The notes under the pieces were generated by a model that saw nothing but the letters and a program-made list of their open reading frames with translations, did no database searches and was not told the DNA's origin. A stretch of 64,000 nt of DNA. Origin: UBA1756 sp045130235 (GTDB lineage Bacteria > Bacteroidota > Bacteroidia > Bacteroidales > WCHB1-69). The position numbers and the translations under genes are program-made. This document shows positions 28,691-38,270 of this stretch, piece after piece. Position 1 is the stretch's first letter. Every line of letters begins with the position of its first letter. Location: NCBI GenBank assembly GCA_045130235.1, contig JBGUPJ010000048.1, positions 124,001-188,000 of the forward strand, read 5' to 3'.

Positions 28691-28713
28691 CAACAATCTT
28701 TTTCATAAAGGAT

Positions 28714-28743
28714 AAGCCCGATCGAAAGACCGGGCTTTCTTTG
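28714..28743 (+). terminator. Intrinsic terminator of the T9SS operon
   Basis: AAGCCCG (28714-28720) pairs with CGGGCTT (28731-28737), followed by TTCTTTG. Confidence 0.8.
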
Positions 28744-28798
28744 TTGAAAGTGCGAATGATTCCCTGTAATTTTTATGCTTTAATTCAAAAAAAATCAT

Positions 28799-28806
28799 TA
28801 CTTTTG
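28799..28806 (+). promoter_or_regulatory. -7 promoter element of mutA
   Basis: TACTTTTG matches TAnnTTTG, about 60 bases before the mutA ATG at 28869. Confidence 0.5.
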
Positions 28807-28868
28807 CACCCGCAAATCATTTGCGGTATTTTATCGTATATTATTAACAGCCAAATATTAAAACCATT

Positions 28869-30713
28869 ATGACGGACGAAAAATTATTCAACGAATTCGC
28901 ACCCATTCCGACAGAAAAATGGGAGGAAATCATCAACAAGGATCTGAAAGGCGCTGACTATGAGAAAAAATTAGTGTGGCGTACCGATGAGGGCTTCAAA
29001 GTCCGTCCCTATTATCGTGCCGAAGACCTGCAGGATATTGACTATCTGAACGTGATGCCCAACGAGTTCCCGTTCACCCGCAGCACTAAGGCCGATGCCA
29101 ACAACTGGGAGATTGTGCAGAATATCACCGAGACGCAGCCCGCGAAGGCCAATGAGATTGCCCTCGCCTCCATCAAGGGAGGTGCTACAACCCTCTGCTT
29201 CGACATGAGAGAGGTGAAAACCGCGGATGACTTCGCCACCTTGCTCGACGGTCTCGACCTCACCAAGGTGGGCGTGCAGTTCACCCGCCCACAAGGCCGC
29301 GCCGTTGAACTGATGAAACTTTTCCTCGGCTATCTTGAATCCAAGAAAATTGACAAGGCCATTGTGAAGGGCGGTCTCGCCTACGACGGCATCTCCTGCT
29401 GCCTGCGCCACGGCAAATTCCCCACTTCCGAAAAGGCCGCAATGGACACCGCCATCGAACTCGTGAATATGGCCGCCGACATGCCCGACTTCAAAGTGGT
29501 GAATGTGCGCGGCATCCAGATGCATAACGGTGGCGCCACCATCGTACAGGAGCTGGGTTATACCCTCGGCATCGCCAACGAATACCTCGCCTATGCCACC
29601 TCTAACGGCCTCACCGTGGAACAGATGGCCAAAAAGATGGAGGTGACGCTCTCGGTGGCTTCCAACTATTTCATGGAAATCGCCAAACTGCGTGCCTTCC
29701 GTCTGTTGTGGGCGACCATGGTGAGCCAGTACCAGCCCAAGTGCGACTGCGCTTGTCGCATCCGCATCAACTCGGTGGCCTCCTCGTGGAACAAAACCGT
29801 GTACGACCCGTATGTCAACATGCTGAGAACCACCACCGAAGGTATGGCCGCTTCACTCGGTGGAGCCGACACTATCGCCTTGCAGCCTTTCGATGTGGCT
29901 TTCAAGCAGGACGATGACTTCTCGAGACGTATCAGCCGCAACGTGCAGATTATTCTCAAGGAGGAGTCGTATTTTGACAAGGTGGTGGATCCCGCCGCTG
30001 GTTCATACTATATCGAAAATCTTACCGACTCGTTGGCCGAGCATGCTTGGAAACAGTTCCAGGAGGTGGAGGCTGCGGGCGGCATCATCAAACTCATTCT
30101 TTCCGGCGAAATCAAAAAAGCCATTGAGGAGAGCTGCAACAAGCGCAACATGGCCATCGCTACCCGTAAGCTTATCTTGCTGGGTACCAACCAGTATCCG
30201 AATGCCAACGACGCTATGTTGGATAAAATCGAGAAGCACGAGGCGGAACAGGTGGAAGGTTTGCGCGATTACCGCGGTGCCATCGCTTTCGAGGAGTTGC
30301 GTCTCCAGACGGAACGCCACGCCAAGACCGCAGGTCGTCCGAAAGTGTATCTGCTGAAGATTGGCAACTTGGCGATGCGTCAGGCACGTTCCGGCTTCAC
30401 CACCAACTTCTTCGGTTGCGCCGGCTACGAGATTCTCGACAACGCCGGTGTGGCTACAGTGGCCGAAGGCATCGAGGCCGCCAAGGCCGTCAAGGCCGAC
30501 ATTGTGGTGATTTGCAGCTCTGATGAGGAGTACGCCACCTACGGGGTGGAAGCCGCTAAAGCTGCCAAGGAGGCCGGTTTCATCTTCGTGGTGGCTGGCA
30601 ACCCGACGGAAAGTATCGAGGCACTGCAAGCTGCTGGGGCTGACGACTTTATCCATGTTCGCACTAACGTTCTCGAATGTTTGAAAAAATACAACGAACG
30701 CCTCTGCCGCTAA
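28869..30713 (+). CDS. mutA: Methylmalonyl-CoA mutase small subunit
   Basis: A 614-residue subunit of the B12-dependent enzyme that interconverts succinyl-CoA and methylmalonyl-CoA in propionate metabolism. The N-terminal TIM-barrel half opens with FAPIPTEKWEEIINKDLKGADY. The C-terminal B12-like domain keeps the fold but has IGNLAMRQARSGF where catalytic subunits carry the cobalamin-binding D-x-H-x-x-G. That marks it as the non-catalytic beta/small subunit. MutA needs the large subunit MutB, normally encoded next door; here the next gene, 28 bases on, is a peptidase, and mutB is not in the window. Confidence 0.93.
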   Translation: MTDEKLFNEFAPIPTEKWEEIINKDLKGADYEKKLVWRTDEGFKVRPYYRAEDLQDIDYLNVMPNEFPFTRSTKADANNWEIVQNITETQPAKANEIALASIKGGATTLCFDMREVKTADDFATLLDGLDLTKVGVQFTRPQGRAVELMKLFLGYLESKKIDKAIVKGGLAYDGISCCLRHGKFPTSEKAAMDTAIELVNMAADMPDFKVVNVRGIQMHNGGATIVQELGYTLGIANEYLAYATSNGLTVEQMAKKMEVTLSVASNYFMEIAKLRAFRLLWATMVSQYQPKCDCACRIRINSVASSWNKTVYDPYVNMLRTTTEGMAASLGGADTIALQPFDVAFKQDDDFSRRISRNVQIILKEESYFDKVVDPAAGSYYIENLTDSLAEHAWKQFQEVEAAGGIIKLILSGEIKKAIEESCNKRNMAIATRKLILLGTNQYPNANDAMLDKIEKHEAEQVEGLRDYRGAIAFEELRLQTERHAKTAGRPKVYLLKIGNLAMRQARSGFTTNFFGCAGYEILDNAGVATVAEGIEAAKAVKADIVVICSSDEEYATYGVEAAKAAKEAGFIFVVAGNPTESIEALQAAGADDFIHVRTNVLECLKKYNERLCR

Positions 30714-30741
30714 CTCATCACGACTAATTTGATCATATCCG

Positions 30742-32817
30742 ATGAAAAAACTAATCTGCATCACCGTCAGTCTCCTGTTAGTAATGGCTGTCCGCTCACA
30801 AAACAACTTCATTCCGCAAGAGATTATTCAAAAAACTTGCAGTGAGATACAGAAAGAGTGCAAAATCTCTTCGCAGATGGTGACTCGTGGCATCACCCAG
30901 ACCGCCAGTCTTTGGACAGAGGAGGATGGAACTCCTGAAGAGTTTATGCAATTCTGCATTGACAATTTCTGTTACACCGCCGCCGATAAAGAATTGTTGT
31001 TCCATCGTTTGTGCGACAATTTTGAAACCATTATGGGGCATACCCATGCGATGACGGTCAATCTGAACCTTCCTATTCATGTAACTGGTTATCAATTGCT
31101 TCCTATCGATGAGATGTTTGCGGCGTACGATGTTACGGCCCATTTCACCGCCGATATGTTCGACACCAAAATTGCTTTCGTAGTCACGATGAACTTCCCG
31201 CATTACACGTTGCACGAGAAGGCCGAGCAGGCCGACAAGTGGAGCGACCTGGAGTGGGGCTATGCCCGTTTGGGTGATTGGTTCACTTCGCGGGTGCCGG
31301 CCGACAAGTTGCAGGCAGTCAATGCGGCCACTACTGCTGCCGACAACTACATTTCCAACTACAACATCTGCATGGGAGCAGTAAAGGCCAGTAATGGTAC
31401 GAGATTTTGGGGAAATGATGTTAAACTCATCTCTCACTGGGGGTTGCGCGACGAGCTGAAGGCCGCCTATGCCGACAAAGATAAAGGTTTTGAGAAGCAG
31501 AAAATCATTTATGCCATCATGAAGCACATCATCGGACAAACCATTCCGAGGGATGTTATCAACAACATGAAATACGCCTGGTATCCTGTTTCGGGCAAAA
31601 CGTACCAGGAAACTGTTGAATTTGTATTACCCCGCGAGAAAGATGTGCGCTACCAGTACCTTTTGGACAACTTTCACGCCATACAGGCCACGGACGCATA
31701 TTATGCTGACAGCTCCACCTATCTGGACCGTCGTTTCAACGATGAGCTTGAGTTTTTGCAGCAGGACGTGGAGAAACTTTTTGCCAGCTTCCTTTCCGCA
31801 CCGGAAGTAAAGACCGTGGCATCTCTGATTTCCAAGAAATTAGGCAGAAAATTGCAGCCTTGGGATATCTGGTACAATGGTTTCAAAAACCGTTCGGACG
31901 TGGCAGAGAGCTCGCTTGACCGGATCACCCGTGCCAAATACCCCACGAAGGAGGCTTTTGCCGCCGACCTGCCCAACATTTTGCAGACTTTAGGATTTAC
32001 GAAAGAGAAGGCTGACTTCATCTGCGCACATGTCACGGTGGATGCGTCGGTGGGGGCAGGACATGCTTGGGAGTCGATGATGCGGAGCGACAATTCCCGT
32101 TTGCGCACCCGTATCGGTCCTAATGGTATGGATTACAAGGGGTTCAACATCGGCATCCATGAATTCGGACACAATGTGGAGCAGACCTTTTCGTTGCATA
32201 ATGTGCCCAACTATTTCCTTGCTGGTGTGCCGAACACCGCTTTCACCGAAGCGCTCGCCTTTACTTTCCAGCAACACGACTTGCAGCTGTTGGGCGCCAA
32301 TGCCAGCGACAATATCGGCGAATATTACGACCTGCTTGACAACTTCTGGAGCTGCTATGAGATCATGGGAGTGTCGTTGCTCGACATACAGGTTTGGAAA
32401 TGGATGTACGCTCATCCCGACGCTACGGCAGCGGAATTGAAAGAGGCTGTGGTAAGCATGGCAAAAGGGATTTGGAACCAATATTATGCGCCTATTTTTA
32501 AAACGAAAGACCAGCCGATACTGGCGGTATATTCGCACATGATTGATGCGCCGCTTTACCTTTGTGCTTATCCGTTAGGCTATTTGATCAGCTTCCAGTT
32601 GCAGAACTATTTCAAGGACAAGAATTTGGGAGAGGAAGTGGAGAGAATTTTCTCGCAGGGTAAGCTCATTCCGCAATACTGGTTGCAGAAGGCGGTCGGC
32701 AGCCGGCTCACGGCAGGTCCTTTCTTGAAGGCAGCAGCGAAAGCCGCCGGCCTTGTTGAGGACTACGAAAAGCAGCAGGCTGAAGAAATGAAGAACGCAA
32801 AAAAAGCAAATAAATAG
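30742..32817 (+). CDS. Secreted zinc metallopeptidase (gluzincin-like)
   Basis: A 691-residue protein with a signal peptide (1-19, ending VRSQ). The zinc-binding helix is IHEFGHNVEQTF (HExxH) near residue 472, with a candidate third ligand Glu in FTEALAFTF about 30 residues on, as in gluzincins such as family M3. The rest is mostly helical and ends in a Lys-rich tail. The substrate is unknown. It ends three bases before gldF, so it may be co-transcribed with the gldF-gldG genes. Confidence 0.8.
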   Translation: MKKLICITVSLLLVMAVRSQNNFIPQEIIQKTCSEIQKECKISSQMVTRGITQTASLWTEEDGTPEEFMQFCIDNFCYTAADKELLFHRLCDNFETIMGHTHAMTVNLNLPIHVTGYQLLPIDEMFAAYDVTAHFTADMFDTKIAFVVTMNFPHYTLHEKAEQADKWSDLEWGYARLGDWFTSRVPADKLQAVNAATTAADNYISNYNICMGAVKASNGTRFWGNDVKLISHWGLRDELKAAYADKDKGFEKQKIIYAIMKHIIGQTIPRDVINNMKYAWYPVSGKTYQETVEFVLPREKDVRYQYLLDNFHAIQATDAYYADSSTYLDRRFNDELEFLQQDVEKLFASFLSAPEVKTVASLISKKLGRKLQPWDIWYNGFKNRSDVAESSLDRITRAKYPTKEAFAADLPNILQTLGFTKEKADFICAHVTVDASVGAGHAWESMMRSDNSRLRTRIGPNGMDYKGFNIGIHEFGHNVEQTFSLHNVPNYFLAGVPNTAFTEALAFTFQQHDLQLLGANASDNIGEYYDLLDNFWSCYEIMGVSLLDIQVWKWMYAHPDATAAELKEAVVSMAKGIWNQYYAPIFKTKDQPILAVYSHMIDAPLYLCAYPLGYLISFQLQNYFKDKNLGEEVERIFSQGKLIPQYWLQKAVGSRLTAGPFLKAAAKAAGLVEDYEKQQAEEMKNAKKANK

Positions 32818-32820
32818 AAA

Positions 32821-33546
32821 ATGTTCGCACTTTTTTTCAAAGAAATCAAGTCCTTTTTCACCTCCGTACTGGGGTATGTCATCGCAGGGGTATTTCTTGT
32901 GCTGACGGGACTTTTTGTATGGGTGCTTCGGGGAAATGTTTTTGATGGAGGCCGTTCCACGTTGCAGATTTTCTTCGATATTGCCCCGATGCTTTTCTTG
33001 ATCTTGATACCGGCCATCACTATGCGAATGTTCGCTGAGGAGCGCCGGTCGGGTACCATTGAGCTGCTTTTCACGCAGCCCATCTCCGATGTCAAGCTCA
33101 TCGCAGCCAAGTTTATGGCCTGTGAGGCGTTGCTGCTCATCGTTCTGCTGCCCACATTGGTCTATTTCTGGTCGGTGTGGTCGTTGGGGATGCCTGATGG
33201 GAAGATTGATGTGGGGGCCACATGGTGCTCCTACCTTGGACTGTTCTTTCTCGGTACAATCTTCGTCTCCATTGGATTGTTTGCCTCCTGCATCACCAAG
33301 AACCAAATTGTGGCCTTTTTGTTGGCCGCATTGTTCTGTTTCCTCATGCACTATGGTTTCAATTTCATCTACGACCTCGATTTTCTTGGATCGGCTGGCT
33401 ATGTGGTGAAAAAAATCGGCATTGAGCATCACTATTCCTATATCAGCATGGGGGTTGTTGATAGCCGAGACATTATCTATTATATTACGGTGTCTTTCCT
33501 TTTCCTGCTGGGGGCTCGCATCTCGCTCTTAAGCCGGAAATGGTAA
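32821..33546 (+). CDS. gldF: Gliding-motility ABC transporter permease GldF
   Basis: A 241-residue integral membrane protein with six hydrophobic segments. MFALFFKEIKSFFTSVLGYVI and TMRMFAEERRSGTIELLFTQPISD are hallmarks of the GldF / ABC-2 permease family. It should pair with GldG and the ATPase GldA; gldA is not in the window. The transported substrate is unknown. In Bacteroidota this set is widespread, including in non-gliding species, so motility should not be inferred from it. It begins 3 bases after the peptidase gene. Confidence 0.9.
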   Translation: MFALFFKEIKSFFTSVLGYVIAGVFLVLTGLFVWVLRGNVFDGGRSTLQIFFDIAPMLFLILIPAITMRMFAEERRSGTIELLFTQPISDVKLIAAKFMACEALLLIVLLPTLVYFWSVWSLGMPDGKIDVGATWCSYLGLFFLGTIFVSIGLFASCITKNQIVAFLLAALFCFLMHYGFNFIYDLDFLGSAGYVVKKIGIEHHYSYISMGVVDSRDIIYYITVSFLFLLGARISLLSRKW

Positions 33547-33564
33547 TCTTTAATTTTGTCAGAG

Positions 33565-35415
33565 ATGAAAAAAAGAACCCAATTTAAACGTGCCGCTATC
33601 ATCGCTCTGTTTGCTACCTTGATAGCTGTTATCGCCATCAATGTCGCATCCTCCTATTTCCATGGCAAGGCAGACATGACCGCTTCGAAGCGTTTCACGT
33701 TGTCGGAATCTACGGTGAAATTGCTCGAATCCACCGATGATGATGTGTACATCAAGTTTTATCTTTATGGAGAGAGTGTTCCGGAGGAATATGCTCCCCT
33801 TATCGAGCGCGCTAAGGAGATGTTGGCAGAGTTCAAGGATGTGTCATCCAATGTCCATTATGAGTTTATTGATCCATTGGCGGGGCAGAAGCCGGAAGAT
33901 GTGAGGTCCATCCTGGGGCAGTTCGTCAGTCAGGGGATTATCCCTATTCCAGTCAACCAGCAGTTTAGTACTGGGCAGCAGCAACAGACCACGCAGTATA
34001 TTATCCCGGGTGCTATCATTTCATATAAGAACCGGGAGCAAGCGGTAATGCTGGTGGAGAATGATATGCGGGGTTATTATCAGGATCCCATTGATTACTC
34101 CTATATGCGGATGGAGTACAATTTTACTCGAACGCTGAAGGCGCTCATCCAACCCAAAAAGTCACATATCGCTGTTATTAGCGGGCATGGCGAACTTCCG
34201 ACGATGCCCTATTTGATGTGGACCGTCGGACAGTTGGGTGAGGGGATGGAAGATTTTTATTCTGTGGACCTTACTACCATAGCGGGAAGGGTCAACAGTT
34301 TGCGCAACATCACCTATTCCGATGAGGATTCTACCGAAGTTAAACTTTTGGGCAACAAGTATGACCTCCTTATTGTGGCGCAGCCCACCCAGTGGGTGAG
34401 CGACACCGACCGCTATCTCATCGACCAGCATATTATGCATGGTGGGCGTGTGCTGTGGCTGATGGATGCCTCCAACGCCTCCATGGACAGCGTGGAGAAC
34501 GTGCAAGCGCAGTATGCCCTGCCCAACGCCGCCTGCCAGTCGCTGCAAAAAATGTTTTTCAACTATGGTGTCCGCATCAATTCAGACTTGCTGATGGATA
34601 TGGTGAGTTATCAGATGATGAATGTGCATGGTAAAAACTTGACATTTCCCTATCTGTTGAATATCGCACGTTTTAATGATCATCCTATCAATCAGCATAT
34701 TGAGAACGTGCGCTTACAGTTCGCCAGCTCCATTGACATGGTGAATCCGGATGATGGTCTGAAGAAAACTGTGTTGGCCACCACTTCGAATAAGACCAAG
34801 ATCAAGACTGTTCCCAACTTTGTGTCGTTGAAAGAGGGAGTTGACCATCCCAATGAGGTGGAGTATAAGCATAAAAATGTTCCAGTTGCTGTGCTGGTGG
34901 AAGGTCAGTTTAAGTCAGCTTTTGCAGGGCGGCTTCCCATAGCGCTTGTTACTGAAGATCAGTTCGGACACAAGGATCAGAGCATTCCCACGAAGCAGAT
35001 ATTCATCTCTGATGGTGACATTATCCGCAACTATGTGGACTCGGCCGCATTGATTCCAGCTATCATGACCTATCAGAATCCTAATGTGCAGCGGCAGTTC
35101 AAGATGCATGAGTGGTTGTTGGTTCAGAAGGCCATTTTCCCCACCGGCTACGACCAAAATACGGGTAAGATGTACGACAATACCGAGTTTTTGGTCAATT
35201 GTGTGGACTATTTGTGCGGCAATACCGACATGATAGAATTGCGTTCCAAAGTTCTGCAAATTGGTAAGTTAGATGCGAGCAAAACCAGTGTGAACAAGAT
35301 TCAGTTGCGTTATCAGTTGCTCAACATAGGACTTCCGTTGCTGTTGCTGGTGTTGATTGGAGTGGTGGCAATATTGTTACGGTATTTCCGATATGCCAGG
35401 GTTCGTTGGCAGTAG
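33565..35415 (+). CDS. gldG: Gliding-motility ABC transporter substrate-binding-like protein GldG
   Basis: A 616-residue protein with a membrane helix at each end (about 9-30 and 585-607). The N-terminal SSYFHGKADMTASKRFTLSE and the IAVISGHGELP region are typical of GldG. ATG 33565 is preferred to an in-frame TTG at 33556 because it gives the usual MKKRTQFKR-type start. It lies 18 bases after gldF. Confidence 0.9.
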   Translation: MKKRTQFKRAAIIALFATLIAVIAINVASSYFHGKADMTASKRFTLSESTVKLLESTDDDVYIKFYLYGESVPEEYAPLIERAKEMLAEFKDVSSNVHYEFIDPLAGQKPEDVRSILGQFVSQGIIPIPVNQQFSTGQQQQTTQYIIPGAIISYKNREQAVMLVENDMRGYYQDPIDYSYMRMEYNFTRTLKALIQPKKSHIAVISGHGELPTMPYLMWTVGQLGEGMEDFYSVDLTTIAGRVNSLRNITYSDEDSTEVKLLGNKYDLLIVAQPTQWVSDTDRYLIDQHIMHGGRVLWLMDASNASMDSVENVQAQYALPNAACQSLQKMFFNYGVRINSDLLMDMVSYQMMNVHGKNLTFPYLLNIARFNDHPINQHIENVRLQFASSIDMVNPDDGLKKTVLATTSNKTKIKTVPNFVSLKEGVDHPNEVEYKHKNVPVAVLVEGQFKSAFAGRLPIALVTEDQFGHKDQSIPTKQIFISDGDIIRNYVDSAALIPAIMTYQNPNVQRQFKMHEWLLVQKAIFPTGYDQNTGKMYDNTEFLVNCVDYLCGNTDMIELRSKVLQIGKLDASKTSVNKIQLRYQLLNIGLPLLLLVLIGVVAILLRYFRYARVRWQ

Positions 35416-35451
35416 CGACTTATGGAGTTTTGCATATAGAATTTTAGAATT

Positions 35452-36537
35452 ATGAAAAAGAAGACGCTCATCATACTCATTTCCAGCATTGTTGCTTCAG
35501 TAGCACTTTTGGCGCTGATCATTTATAACAATTTTTCATGGGGAAATGGCGAGAAATTGGAGTATTCGCAGAAGATGTTCGCCTGCAATGATTCCGCTAC
35601 TGTGAAAAAGGTTTTTATCGCCGACATGTCGGGTAACACCGTGTTGTTGAAACGTACGGATGCGGGGTGGAAACTCGAAGACGGTACGCCCGCCACCCCT
35701 GAGATGGTGAACTCGTTGTTGGCTACGCTGATGAACCTGCGTGTTGACCGTCCTGTTCCAGCCAGGCAGGTGGAAAACATGAACCGCGTGATGGCTGCCA
35801 GCGCCATCAAGGTGGAGGTGTATGAGGATGCTCCTACTTTCACCCTTTTCGGTCATGGGTTTTTCGTTAAGGAGCAGAAGGTGAAGACCATCTATATCGG
35901 TCCGGCTACGCAGGAGAATACGGGTAACTACGCTATGCTGGAGGGATTGGAAGACAAACCCTGCATTATTCATCTGCCTGGTTTCCGTGGCATCGTCTCG
36001 CCCCGCTTTTCCGCACTGCAACAGGACTGGGTGAGCCACCAGATGCTTACCACCAAGCCCACCCGTATCCAGACCCTCGAAGTGTACGACTGCCTCCACC
36101 ACGACCAGTCGTTCGTTATCCGGAAGGTGGATGACCGCCATTATGACCTCTACAATAGTCAGGACGAAAAAATCATGCAGTACGATACTGCCCGTGTTTT
36201 CAACATGTTAGCTGAATTTCGCGATAAAAAATACCAGTCTATAGCCACGGGTCTTGAGCAGGAACAGGTGCAGCATATTCTCCAAAACAACCTCTTCAAA
36301 ATCATCACCCTTACCGATACACAGGGCAAAACCATCAAGCTGAACTGCTATTTCATGGATGATCCGTATGAGTACTATGACAATGAGACGGGTGATAAAC
36401 TCACTGATATTGAACATCTTTACAACCAAGACCGTTTCTACGCCACCCTCAACGACGACAAGGGGAAACTTTACATTTTACAGTATTTCGTGTTTGGAAG
36501 GATGGTGCAGACCGAGTTGTCGAACCTTGTTCGATAA
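35452..36537 (+). CDS. DUF4340 domain protein, membrane-anchored
   Basis: A 361-residue protein with one N-terminal membrane helix (about 5-24) and a DUF4340-like extracytoplasmic region. WKLEDGTPATPEMVNSLLATLMNLRVDRPVP and VKTIYIGPATQENTGNYAMLEG are characteristic. DUF4340 proteins are encoded beside GldG-like ABC genes in many phyla and probably form part of the same membrane complex. The gene is 36 bases after gldG and ends convergent with the next gene, five bases away. Confidence 0.8.
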   Translation: MKKKTLIILISSIVASVALLALIIYNNFSWGNGEKLEYSQKMFACNDSATVKKVFIADMSGNTVLLKRTDAGWKLEDGTPATPEMVNSLLATLMNLRVDRPVPARQVENMNRVMAASAIKVEVYEDAPTFTLFGHGFFVKEQKVKTIYIGPATQENTGNYAMLEGLEDKPCIIHLPGFRGIVSPRFSALQQDWVSHQMLTTKPTRIQTLEVYDCLHHDQSFVIRKVDDRHYDLYNSQDEKIMQYDTARVFNMLAEFRDKKYQSIATGLEQEQVQHILQNNLFKIITLTDTQGKTIKLNCYFMDDPYEYYDNETGDKLTDIEHLYNQDRFYATLNDDKGKLYILQYFVFGRMVQTELSNLVR

Positions 36538-36542
36538 GACCT

Positions 36543-37997
36543 TTATTCTACGACAATTTTATTATGGAAGGGGAATTCGATAGGGTAGGAATGGGGAAAA
36601 TTCATGTTGCTGGTTTTTAGTCGAAGCCTACCGTTTTTTACTATTATTTCATTGATGTCAATGTGCTGAACGTGACCCACTTTGTCAGTGTAGGTTACTT
36701 TGCTAAAATGAAACATATACCATTTCCGTACATTATCGGTTAGGATGACAGTTGGGTGCGAAATGGTGATGTTGGGAAGGTTCTTGTTGCGGACTTCTGA
36801 GCGTGTGTTGCGAATGTCGGAGAGGTCGCGGGCATCCACCAAGTAGTTTCGCTTGCTGTTGATGTTGAAAATGCAGTCGTAGAAGAAAAGGTCGAAAGGC
36901 GTGTAGGCGTTATAACTCGACTCCAACAATACAGGAATCTGGTTGTTGAAGATGCAGTTTTCGAATACCACCTTGCCATACACCGATGAGAACTGGTTGT
37001 ACAGGTTGCTGAAGGTGCAGTTCCGCATCACCACGTCGCGGCCATAACAGTGGATGTCGTATCGGTTGATGTCGCAGCTGTCGAGCGCCACCTCGTTGAT
37101 GTTGTTGTTGCCGAAGATGCCCCAGCTGGCTTGCGCTTTCATGTTGACGATTTGCGACCGCCATACATTGTTCATCTCCACCCCATATCCGTAATACTCT
37201 GTTTGCGAGTAGGTTCCATTGATGACGATATCGCGAAGGCGCACGTTGACGGAATTGTAGATACGGATGGCCGCGTCGGCGTAGAATCTACTGGGCGGTG
37301 TGTTGATGGTGATGTCGCTCATGTCCACATTGCACTGGTTCTGCACATCGAAGCAGTAGGTTTTGTAGCGGTTGCCGGCGGCGCGGTTGATGGTGATCCT
37401 GCTGATGAGCTTCACGTCGCGGGTGACGGGACAGATGCATGCGGATAGTTTTGTCTCTTCGGTGTTGTAAGGCATCACCGGACGGTTGATGGCGTGTCGC
37501 TTGTCCACCAGAAGAATATCTTTTCTCTTATGCCCGTACGAATAGCCCTGCCGTTTGTCCACCCAAGCGCTATCATCTTGAAGGATAATTAGGTAGGTGC
37601 TGTCGCTATCCATGCAGGATAGGTCTGAAAAGTCGCCACTATCGACCTGCTCTTTGCTGATGTTGATGGTGTCGGCGGGCTGTGTGAGGGCAAACAGGTA
37701 GAGCGGCTTGCTGTTGTTGGTGACATTGAGCACCAGATGTTGGAAGTCACAGCTGCCGTTGAGCGGGATGGGCTGTGCGTCGGCGGGGATCTCGATATTC
37801 AGCTCGCCGATACCGCTATAGCTCACCGGTTTGCCATCGGTGCATGCAGTCTTGTGCATATTATATATAACATAGTAACGGTCCACATCGGTCTGGGCCT
37901 TGTCGAGCCCGAACATTTGGGGGGTGAGGGAGTCGTTCTGCGCGTTCATGATAGCGGTCATCAGGAGTAGTGCATTAATGAATATCCATTTTTTCAT
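36543..37997 (-). CDS. Secreted right-handed beta-helix protein
   Basis: A 484-residue protein with a signal peptide (1-19, ending IMNAQ). Residues about 195-400 hold repeated short strands with N/D-rich turns (VDMSDITINTPPS, RLRDIVINGTYS, VMRNCTFSNLYNQ, VVFENCIFNN), as in pectate-lyase-like parallel beta-helices. No catalytic residues are recognisable, so it could be a polysaccharide lyase relative or a surface protein. The start at 37997 begins the signal peptide. A minus-strand TATCTTTG at 38046-38039 is a likely promoter. Confidence 0.7.
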   Translation of the reverse strand: MKKWIFINALLLMTAIMNAQNDSLTPQMFGLDKAQTDVDRYYVIYNMHKTACTDGKPVSYSGIGELNIEIPADAQPIPLNGSCDFQHLVLNVTNNSKPLYLFALTQPADTINISKEQVDSGDFSDLSCMDSDSTYLIILQDDSAWVDKRQGYSYGHKRKDILLVDKRHAINRPVMPYNTEETKLSACICPVTRDVKLISRITINRAAGNRYKTYCFDVQNQCNVDMSDITINTPPSRFYADAAIRIYNSVNVRLRDIVINGTYSQTEYYGYGVEMNNVWRSQIVNMKAQASWGIFGNNNINEVALDSCDINRYDIHCYGRDVVMRNCTFSNLYNQFSSVYGKVVFENCIFNNQIPVLLESSYNAYTPFDLFFYDCIFNINSKRNYLVDARDLSDIRNTRSEVRNKNLPNITISHPTVILTDNVRKWYMFHFSKVTYTDKVGHVQHIDINEIIVKNGRLRLKTSNMNFPHSYPIEFPFHNKIVVE

Positions 37998-38130
37998 TTC
38001 AACTATTATAAAAAGTTCATTCCAGGGGAAATAGCGTGCAAAGATACGCACTTCGGGTCATTCACAACACGCTGTTAGAAAAATTAGGAATAATTTTTTT
38101 CAACAAAATATTGTGTAAAAGAAAAAATCG

Positions 38131-38138
38131 TATATTTG
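38131..38138 (+). promoter_or_regulatory. -7 promoter element of the ribosomal operon
   Basis: TATATTTG, with a possible -33 TTG at 38111-38113, precedes the rplC ATG by 132 bases. Confidence 0.65.
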
Positions 38139-38146
38139 CCAGCTCA

Positions 38147-38244
38147 TTTGCGTAGAGTATGAAGCTGAGTTATGGAGTAAAAACTCTTTCTGTGTCAGAG
38201 TTTTATGAAATGACAAGGCGGTGATGCTTTGCGTAGATAGCATC
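38147..38244 (+). promoter_or_regulatory. Structured leader upstream of rplC
   Basis: The leader has an 8-base-pair hairpin (AAAACTCT 38180-38187 with AGAGTTTT 38197-38204), a second hairpin (GATGCT 38223-38228 with AGCATC 38239-38244) and a direct repeat TTTGCGTAGA at 38147-38156 and 38228-38237. Ribosomal operons are often autoregulated through such leaders (L4 in the S10 operon of enterobacteria). Whether this one is, is inference. Confidence 0.45.
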
Positions 38245-38270
38245 GAATTTATTACCAAATCTATTTAAAA

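Noticed and set aside
33556..33564. Alternative TTG start for gldG
   Set aside because: The ATG at 33565 gives the normal GldG beginning with a basic residue run before the membrane helix.
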